A stretch of 64,000 nucleotides of DNA from Maylandia zebra (Eukaryota > Chordata > Actinopteri > Cichliformes > Cichlidae). Made by a program: the position numbers and the translations under genes. Of this stretch, positions 37,067 through 64,000 are shown piece after piece. The first letter of the stretch is position 1. Every line of letters begins with the position of its first letter. Location of the stretch: assembly GCF_041146795.1 (NCBI RefSeq), contig NC_135177.1:22914560-22978559 (forward strand), given 5' to 3'. The notes under the pieces were generated by a model. The model worked only from the letters and a program-made list of their open reading frames with translations. It had not been told where the DNA came from and made no database searches.

Positions 37067-39200
37067 ACGGAAGGCAAAAAGACAGGAAACCGACTTCAGA
37101 GAATGAACTGATATGATGATGGGAGACAGAATAGTAGAGAGAGCCTTGAATAAACCAGTGTACAATAAAGGATAGGAAGAAACGCTATTTACAGAAGAGG
37201 AAGAAATATTTAGTGCGAACATTAGCAAGTTTGGTGTTACTCTTTTGGTGAGTTGGGTTTAGTACACTGACCTAGTTGTCTAATTGGTCCTGGCAATCTT
37301 TCAAAATCATTGAAAACTGCTAAGTCTCACATCTGGCCCATCACTACCACAGCACACAGTCTGACTCTAATACCTGACTGACAAGGGTATGCAACAGCGC
37401 CCCATGGTGGCTACCACATGTAATTGACCCTCAATTTTTATGACGGGAAGATTTTGACCTCTGTTGGAGGTAATGTTTTAGCTTCTGAGGAATGTATTCC
37501 ACTAAGATGCTCACTTATCACTTTTGTTCTTTTGTTCTTTTATTTTCTTATGGTAAGTATGGATTATGCACTTTTTGACATCACGGACTTAGAATGTATT
37601 TGAGATAAGCCAAAGCAGAGCAACAGTAACATGGAGAAACAGCTTTAAACTAGCAGCGGTTTTGAGATGTTTGTTCCATGTAGATGTATTTTCTCTGTGT
37701 TGTTTGTTTTTTGGCTTTTTTCCATGTGTGATGCAAAGAAAAAGATGTTCACTGATTGTAAACTTTTCTTGATTTTAACATTTTGTGTTGAGTGGAATAG
37801 CATGATTGTAGGGTCTCAGACCACACAGGTGATCCAGATGTGATGATCGCCATGCATTGTTTTATGGCGCTACTATCAAAGTATGCTGTTATCTCTTATG
37901 TCTGTAAAAGCAGCCTCGCTATTGTTTTGGTGTGCTATTTTTGCATTATTGTACACTTTAACTGAGCTATAATACTGTAATCTTTTAAGTGTTGGTGGTG
38001 CAGACTGAATAGTGAATATAAGGCAATAGCATTGGAGACCTACACTCACTTTCCATTTCTACAATTCTGCAAGAAGTGACTGAAGATCCAACTGGAAACT
38101 ACATCAGACTCCCAAAAAATTAAATCTGGGTTGTTGGGAGTTTTTTGGCTCATAAAATCATGTAATTTCCTTAGGTGGTAGGTGGTGCCTTCATAACAGA
38201 GCAGACATTTTGCAAATGTCCCTTCATCTGCATGATGTTGAAAATGTCCTTGAATTGTATTTTTTTATCATGTGCATTTGCAAGATGACCACTTTTAGTG
38301 TGCAGTATGTGCTAAGATGAAAAAAACTGAGAAATCCCCATATAAACATGCCGTGATGAATGAATCTTTTACCCGTAATATAATGTAAGCTATGTAATAG
38401 TTGCACTTTCTAGATATATTACAAAGCACCTGAGATATTTCTGTTTATTTTAACATTAATAATTAAGAGTAAATAATGCCACCTCAGTATGTAAGTGTTT
38501 GATTGCAGCATGTGTTGGCAAAGTGTGGGGGCCGCAATGCCGTGTTGAGTGTTGACCAGTAATCAGCCTGTCCGACGCACAACCTGGAAACTTGTTGTTT
38601 GCACTTTGCACTAATTATGGAGACTAATATCACTGATGAAACTTTATAAAAGCACAGTAGTGTTGCAGGAACAGCACAGGCTAACTTCAGTGCATCGATC
38701 GCAGTGTTCTGACTGATAACATATTATCTCTTATAAATAGTGTTAATGCTGTTCCATGTCTGTCTTCCCTTTCACTTCTCTATTATGGCTACCATTTTCT
38801 ATTTATAGGCTGCACAGGAGGTCATGTCATTTTCTCCCTGCATCCACTTCCATGAAATGTAACTTGAACTTACAGCACCATCACTTTACTATGATGGGAC
38901 TTTTTAAACACAGCAGAAAGAAATAGATGGATTGATTTGGATTCACTTTTCACAGTACAGTACATTTTATACATAGTGTAAAGAACAGAGTAGTATAATG
39001 TAATACCTCTTTTTTAAATAAATTAAGTGATATGAAATCGACAAAAGCTACTGTTCTAGGATTTGGGGGGATTTTCTGAGGAGAAATTTTTCTTTTCTTT
39101 TTTTTTGCTCCAGCAGACACTAGATATATAATTTCAGAGCTGCCTCAGGCACAAAGCACTTCCAGAAAAAAGAGAACAGTGTTATAGAAGAAATAAAACA
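37067..39200 (+). other. kcnj14 3'UTR and downstream flank
   Basis: AT-rich noncoding sequence after the kcnj14 stop. AATAAA signals occur at 37149 and 37163, soon after the stop, and again around 39015 and 39188. The transcript could therefore have short and long 3'UTRs. No other gene is visible. Confidence 0.4.
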
Positions 39201-39726
39201 TGGGGATTCAATTGTGATTATTGGGTGTGTCCTTATTTATACTCCTTGCACTCTCTGTACTTCACCCAGTTAGCCTATGTTTTAAAAGGACATTCCACTG
39301 CAGCAATTTTACATGAATATCTTCCTTGTGTTGTACTTTCAGTGATTATTTCAGCCAATTACAGAAAATGTGACTAAACAGTTACTGAGTTATTTATAAA
39401 GGGGGAAAAAAAACTTTATGATGTAAGTGAAACTGTAGTAATCAAGTGTAATTTGATTAATATGTTTACCCCTTATTTTCTTATCAAAATTCAAATATTA
39501 AATGAAAATTATATCACTGCTGATGAATCAGACGTAGAAACACAGCCCGCGAAAAGAATTGTGTTCTGACTAAAAGGACACAGAGCAGGTGTGGCACGGG
39601 TGATAAATGTAACCAAGTCAACCAAATATGATTTTTTTTAGGGAATATAAACAAGGGTTTGATGCAAATCATTAATTCACTGCTGTTCAGCTTGTTTCCT
39701 TTTTTTTTCTTTTATTGAGCAAGCAG

Positions 39727-39930
39727 CACGGTGGGACAGTGGTTAGCGCTTTTGCCTCACAGCAAGAAGGTCCTGAGTTTGACTTCAATATTTGGCTGCT
39801 GACTTTCCGTGTGTCTCTGGGTGCTTTGGCTTCCCCCCACAGTCCATAGACATACAATTAGTGGAACTGAATTAACCGGTGACTCTAAATCACCCATAGG
39901 TGTAAACCTACCCCACCCAATGAACAAATG
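39727..39930 (+). repeat. tRNA-derived SINE
   Basis: The head reads like a tRNA gene: an A-box-like GTGGGACAGTGGTTAGCG and a degenerate B box (GAGTTTGACTTC), followed by the body phrase around 'GTGTCTCTGGGTGCTTTGGC' common to fish SINEs. The B box is mutated, so the copy is old. Confidence 0.6.
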
Positions 39931-40070
39931 GGTGGGGTAAAAAAACAACAAAAAAAACATGCCAAGTTGAACAGAAAAAGAAAGTTTTCCTGCTTATGCT
40001 ATGGTAATTCCTCGTGGGGCATTCTCTAAAGGTTCTCAGGAATTTTGTGACATGTAGGTCTGTATTAGAG

Positions 40071-40215
40071 AATAGAATAGAATAGAATAGAATAGAATAA
40101 TCTTTTAATTATACCACAAGGGGAAATTTGGTTGTATCAGCAACCAAAACACACTTATACAAACAGAACAGGACACAGAATAGAAGCACAATTTTTACAT
40201 ATTTACATCATGGAC
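40071..40215 (-). repeat. 3' end of a CR1/L2-like LINE with (AATAG)n tail
   Basis: Five to six AATAG units (40071-40098) are followed by a segment reading 'CCACAAGGGGAAATTTGG'. On the minus strand this is the usual 3' end of fish L2-type LINEs with a short tandem tail. Only the tail region is present. Confidence 0.45.
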
Positions 40216-40559
40216 AGTAGTTACCAAAGCAGAGTACTGTACAGTACAGTATTATTGTTACAGTCACAAATACAAGGACTAGACTCTCTATTATTTTAAT
40301 TTATTTTATTTTATTGACAAATTTAATATTATTTAATATATGCGTTACGTTTTGCGTGCAAACAAATATATAATTTTAAAGCAGAAGTTGAGATTTCATA
40401 GTTTCTCGCTATTACTCTGATATGATTGGTGTAAATATTTACTTATTTACTAACCGTGCTACTCTTGGAAATTTGGGGTGATCTGAATCAGGCACCTTGA
40501 ATCAGATCTTTCCAAGAAACCCTGTATTGAGCTTGAAGGTGAAGTCAAACGATTCCGAT

Positions 40560-41147
40560 CCCAGATCAGCGTCTGCAGACACTCGCTGCCAGTCAGTGGT
40601 AAACAAAGAGCGCGCAAATCCCCCTACTGTAAGCGCGAGAGCGCCGCACGGCACCTGCTCCAGCGCTCCGATTTGCTGTTTGCCATGTCATTCAGAAGAA
40701 GCCCCGCCTCACGGCAGTTAGCATTGGTTAAAGGCGGAGACGTCTGCGCCGCTGTTGTCTCGATTCGTCAGCGCGAGCGCTTTATGACCGTTTTAGGGCG
40801 GAAAGCTCCCGTCGTATTCAAGAGGCGGGTCTACGGCTCGGTTCTAGATTTTGATTGGACTCGTTTCTCTCTAGACCTGTCTAAAACCCGTCTGCTCGTA
40901 CTTGGTTGGTCCGCTAGCAGGAAGTCCTTCTCCGAGGCTGAAGCCGCCGAGTTGCCCTCAGTGCTCTCTGTCTATTTTATTCTCACCGAGGAGTGTGTGT
41001 TGCTCCACTGTGAGAGCAATGCAATGATAAAAGCCGCATATGCGGTACGCTACACACCTATCAGGCAGGAAAATAACCCAAGAAACAGCCTCATCCCGGT
41101 TCCCCTCACACCGCAGCCTTATCCACACCTCAAAGCGGAACCTGAAG
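40560..41147 (+). promoter_or_regulatory. myh14 CpG-rich promoter and noncoding first exon
   Basis: A strongly CpG-rich block with inverted CCAAT motifs (for example ATTGG at 40854-40858 and near 40724) and GGCGG boxes. It ends in a splice donor, CCTGAAG|gtaaga, at 41147/41148. It is the only CpG island upstream of the myosin start codon. The long open frame across it (40673-41191) is best explained by base composition. The exact transcription start is unknown. Confidence 0.6.
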
Positions 41148-43182
41148 GTAAGACATTTAATTGCCTTTACTCTAATCCAACTCGTAAATAGCCAGTGTAA
41201 TATCCTCAACGTATCATTTTTTTAGTGGAGCTGGCTAACCTCGTATGGTTAGTCTAAATGCGGTGGCTTAACGCCTAAATGTGAAACAGCAGAGGGGCTG
41301 GGGGCATTTAATTTAGGATTGGTCTTTGTGCTAAAAAAGCCTTTCATCGAAATGACCTGAAGTCTGGCCAAGAAAAGCAATTATTCGACCTTATTTTTAA
41401 CATTCCGACCCATATTACCAAAATCTGTTGGTACATTGTGATTTTTGTGTGATAGTAATAATGGTAATGATGGTGGTATTAATATTATTATTGTTATAAA
41501 TAATAATGATGATAGGAAAAAAGGCTGTTTTTGTGGCTGCCACATGCATGCCGTTCACAGTCATTTAAAGGCTGGGGCCCATATGGTTTTTCATGTCTTA
41601 CGTTCAAGGTGTGGTTGTCTTCGTCAGGTTTTTTTTCCATTTGAGCTGAAGCTACGGTTTGAAAATGCAGGTTAGTTCACAGAGCTCCAGCTTCGCAGCT
41701 GGACTGCTCCTGCAGGCGCCGCACTGCAATTATTACAGCCTGTGGTTTTTTTTTTTTTAATAATAATGTCACCTTTTCCTCAACGTGTCCGCTTTAAGTG
41801 CGCAGATGCCACGGTATCGTCCCCGATGCTGTGTGCCACTTGGCATCAAAGCTGAAGAAAAGGCGTTTCCAGCTCCCCCACCCGTCACGCGCAAGCACCC
41901 ACACAGTAATTACACGCGCACACACATACAGAGAAAAGAGGACCCCCGCAGTGAATGACCTCAGTTCAAACTCACAAGGTATTGTCTAAGGGCTGCTGCT
42001 CAGTGTTCAGGGTGTTGCTATGGAGGAGAGCAGTCAAGGTTTGGCAACTCCAGCTGCTGCAGGACGAGTTTGCTGCTTTAGTCCACGATGTACTGCGACA
42101 TCCTGGGATACGACCGCCTGTGCAAGGAGTTTGCTCCAAGTTAATCGGTGGCATCGATGAGGCTCAGCAGCATCGTGCACTACAGTTACAGAGCTGACAA
42201 TGCAAAGACCTGACTGATGATAGGGCTGATTGAAGAATAGCCTGTGGAAACAGGTTACATCTCATGCATTTTCTCTTCGTAGAGACATAATTCATATGTC
42301 AGATTGTTATTTCTAAGCCCAAAACGAACAATACACTCTGACTGCTAATAAGTTTTACCCCAACCCCGATAGAGCACATTTCTTTGTGGCATTTAGAGGT
42401 ATTAAATGCATATTAGTCAGCCACATGATTCACTCACATGACATGTTTGTACATTACTTCATCAATGCTGGCTGCAGTAAACCCATGTTTGTCTTCTCCT
42501 GGAAATAGTCTGTATATAGTCCCAGGCAAATAAAGTGTTTGTTGTTATATTTATTTAAAACTACATTACCCAGAAATATGAGAAAGTAGTAAGAAATAGA
42601 CTTGGGGCTGAGTGGCACATGTGGGAAGTTTGAACTTAATAACAGTTGCACAGCTGTTTTATGTCACCCTGGGATCACATATTTTCCATACTGACTGTCT
42701 GGGTGGTGGCGACTCTTTTGTCAGCATGTTTACTCCACACCCACAGTTGTATTAAGGTTACAGGTATGGTAATCACAGGGCTGGGGACAGACGGGCCAAA
42801 AAAGTGAGATGAATAGCAAGAAGCTCGATGACATACCTGTTAAAGCATGGAGGATAGGCCTAAAGCTAACACACTCACCCTATACGACGGCACAAAAGCC
42901 TGTCTGGTCAGACTTGACTTGTTCAAAGGTAATCCCTTGTGCTTGTTTCAGAGGAACGTGTATTAGCTCATTCCTTCATAAAACTGAATTCTGTTAATTT
43001 CAATGACCTCACACAAAAAAAAAATCACCTGCATACTCACCATTTAGACCATCAGATGCCACAGATTTATATTAACATGACACTAATAGCTGAAGCTGGG
43101 ATGCTAGAAAGATTAATCAAAAGGTTAATGTTATTTTAGGGAATCTAATTATCTGTTAACTAACAGATAATAAAACCATCTT

Positions 43183-43330
43183 GCTATCAGTGGTACAGTA
43201 AGTAGGTCCCAGGTTCAAACCCTGGCCCTTCTTGTCCAGTTAACAGGTTTTTCCCTTTGCTTACAATGATTTTCTCTGGGAAATCCAGTTTCTCCCATTA
43301 TCAAAAAACCTGCTTAGTTAATGCTTCCTG
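43183..43330 (+). repeat. Eroded tRNA-SINE-like remnant
   Basis: A degenerate A-box region (ATCAGTGGTACAG) is followed by a good B box, GGTTCAAACCC, and a diverged tail. It resembles the SINE at 39727 but is more decayed. Confidence 0.4.
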
Positions 43331-43589
43331 TCTCAACCCAGATTAAGATTCTCTTTTGCAAGAAGGTCTTAATCTCAAGAGTTTCGCTTCCTGGTTCAAT
43401 AGAAGATATGGAAAGTCTTAAAACACCTCTTGGCCTTTATTTGGGTAGATTAAAAAAAACATTATCTAAACCAACTTAAATATCAGTATCATGAGGACAA
43501 AAATGAAATGTGTGCATAGAATCACCAGGCAAATCTGCAAAAAAGTATAATTTTTTTTTAGCTGTTATAACAAATTTGCTTTACACATG

Positions 43590-43795
43590 AAACATCTGCA
43601 GTTTAAGACCAGGAGGAGACTGAAACCCAGTCCTGAGGGATACAAGCTCCTGCATTCCCAGTTCTATTCCCAGGCCTAGATAAATGGGAGGGTTGTATCA
43701 GGAAGGATATCCAGCATAACATCTGCGCTAAATCAAAAAGCCTGGATAACCATCTGCTGTGGTGACCCCTTGGCATTAGGGGAGCCACCTAAAGC
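43590..43795 (+). repeat. RTE-like LINE 3' remnant
   Basis: The segment ends with wording typical of fish RTE-type elements: 'TCAGGAAGGATATCCAGC', an interval, then 'CTGTGGTGACCCCT' and a 'GGGGAGC' motif. It is 5' truncated and diverged, with no coding potential left. Confidence 0.55.
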
Positions 43796-44887
43796 ACCTA
43801 TACCTTACTCCACTCCGAGCATCTCTGCTGTTGACATAGATTTCAGTTCAGCATACTCTGAGCGCATTTTTGACATTTCAGTTTTTTTTCTAGATAAATT
43901 TTTTTTGTTCTGTTAAAAGTCAGAAAGTATCATAATGTAATAATTTATAATAATGTACATTATCACGTCAGCAGTTCACAATATCAACTCAAAATGTCCT
44001 CACTTTACTTTCAGAGATTCAAAGAGATTAAAATAGCATCAAATATTCATTTTTGTTTTACTGATTGTTTCTCATTAAGTGATGAATAAAATAAATAAAG
44101 CAGTGGTAACAGCTGCCACACCTGCAACCGGGCTTTTCTGGTTGGCTTTATTGCCCCTCCTAGTATATTTCTTAGTTGTCTGAGTAGCTGAATCATTATG
44201 TTGTAGTACTGCAGTGATCCTGGCTATAGTTTGCCTTCATGTGTTAGATTAGCTGCTACTTTTAGACTGTCACCTCGTCTTCCACAGGACCCCAGCCCCT
44301 AAGGCGAATCAGCATTTTGGCACCACTGTGTCCAAGTCCTCAGTGAGAGGGCCTCTACAGTTTTATCTCTGCTGAGTCCAGTGGGCTCTAGTGCCTTATC
44401 TATTTCAAGTTAACAATAGATCCAGTCCATTTTGATCTCCTCTTCTTACTGCTTTCCCACCCTTTTCCCTTCCCATCCTTCCCCCTCTTCACTGTCATGT
44501 CAGTTTACTCAGTGGATTGATGTATCTCGCTGTTCCTCCACCCCTCCAGCTCTCCACCCAGCCATCTCTCTGTCTTTCTTTCATTCCTGTCTTCTCCTTG
44601 ATTTGCTGTGTCTTTCAATTAGGCCATCGCTGGCCAAAACTCGGCTGGATATGGCTTGCGTGCTACTATTGCTCTTCCTATATATGTGGGTGCGTGGTTG
44701 GTTGCACATCAAGTGTGAGATGTCTTGGCACAGAATCACATTAGTATCACAGTACGACAGTCCTTTATATCCTCTGCAGAGCTCCAGTTTGTAGGCCTGT
44801 GGCAAGAAGTGGCTCAACAGGGAATGACTTTTTGTTGCGCCCTTTTTTTCATGTCTAATTCTCTCCTTACCTAGTGCCAGAAGTACC

Positions 44888-63955
<19,068 letters not shown>

Positions 63956-64000
63956 GTACGAGAAACACAGAAAAATTCAAATGCACATGCATGGAGACAT

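Larger units (their letters stand above)
41148..44874 (+). other. myh14 intron 1
   Basis: A 3.7-kb intron between the noncoding first exon and the exon with the start codon. It contains a (TAA)-like AT-rich patch near 41460-41510, an unexplained coding-like patch at about 41990-42190, a SINE-like remnant at 43183-43330 and an RTE-like remnant at 43590-43795. Confidence 0.55.

Noticed and set aside
40673-41191. 172-codon frame across the CpG island
   Set aside because: GC-rich promoter DNA has few stops; the frame passes through the strong donor at 41147 and matches no family.

Overview
The window is vertebrate nuclear DNA, almost certainly from a teleost fish. The evidence is spliced genes with GT-AG introns, many of them compact (about 90-100 bp in the myosin gene), a CpG-rich promoter for the myosin gene, dense (CA)n-type microsatellites, and a typical fish mix of Tc1/mariner, piggyBac-like, tRNA-SINE, RTE-like and CR1/L2-like repeats. 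Nothing bacterial (operons, CRISPR) is present.

Layout, left to right. (1) 1-3301, minus: 5' end of khdc4, a KH-domain splicing-factor gene. Exons 1 and 2 are in the window and the rest lies off the left edge; a perfect match to the CTCF core consensus sits just upstream. (2) 3.3-12.4 kb: repeat-rich intergenic DNA, including a decayed Tc1/mariner copy carrying a nested poly(A) retroposon with a 14-bp target-site duplication, and a perfect AGGTCA DR1 site. (3) 12380-13519, minus: a single-exon urotensin-II-receptor-type GPCR with an unusually long first intracellular loop. (4) 13.5-22.6 kb: intergenic, with a SINE, a 36-base G run and two TTAA-type MITEs. (5) 22.6-39.2 kb, plus: kcnj14 (Kir2.4 inward-rectifier K+ channel), with two probable 5' noncoding exons (about 22.7 and 31.1 kb), three coding exons (33478-37066) and a 3'UTR. 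Its 5' introns hold a Tc1 element with clean terminal repeats and a truncated transposase, and a second Tc1 relic. (6) 40.5 kb to the right edge, plus: myh14 (non-muscle myosin heavy chain II-C), with a CpG-rich promoter and noncoding first exon, then 24 constitutive coding exons covering about 1,235 residues (whole motor, IQ region, first part of the coiled coil). The gene continues off the right edge.

kcnj14 and myh14 also lie on the same human chromosome band (19q13.33), so their adjacency here supports both assignments. The genes do not form a pathway: khdc4 acts in RNA processing, the GPCR and the K+ channel act at the plasma membrane, and the myosin drives actomyosin contractility.

The most informative new observations are three in-frame candidate cassette exons in myh14 (48 nt and a 12-nt microexon in loop 1, 69 nt in loop 2), a large LINE reverse-transcriptase ORF broken by a single nonsense codon in a myh14 intron, the expanded intracellular loop 1 of the GPCR, and the split, extended kcnj14 reading frame. 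I found no convincing wholly novel gene system.
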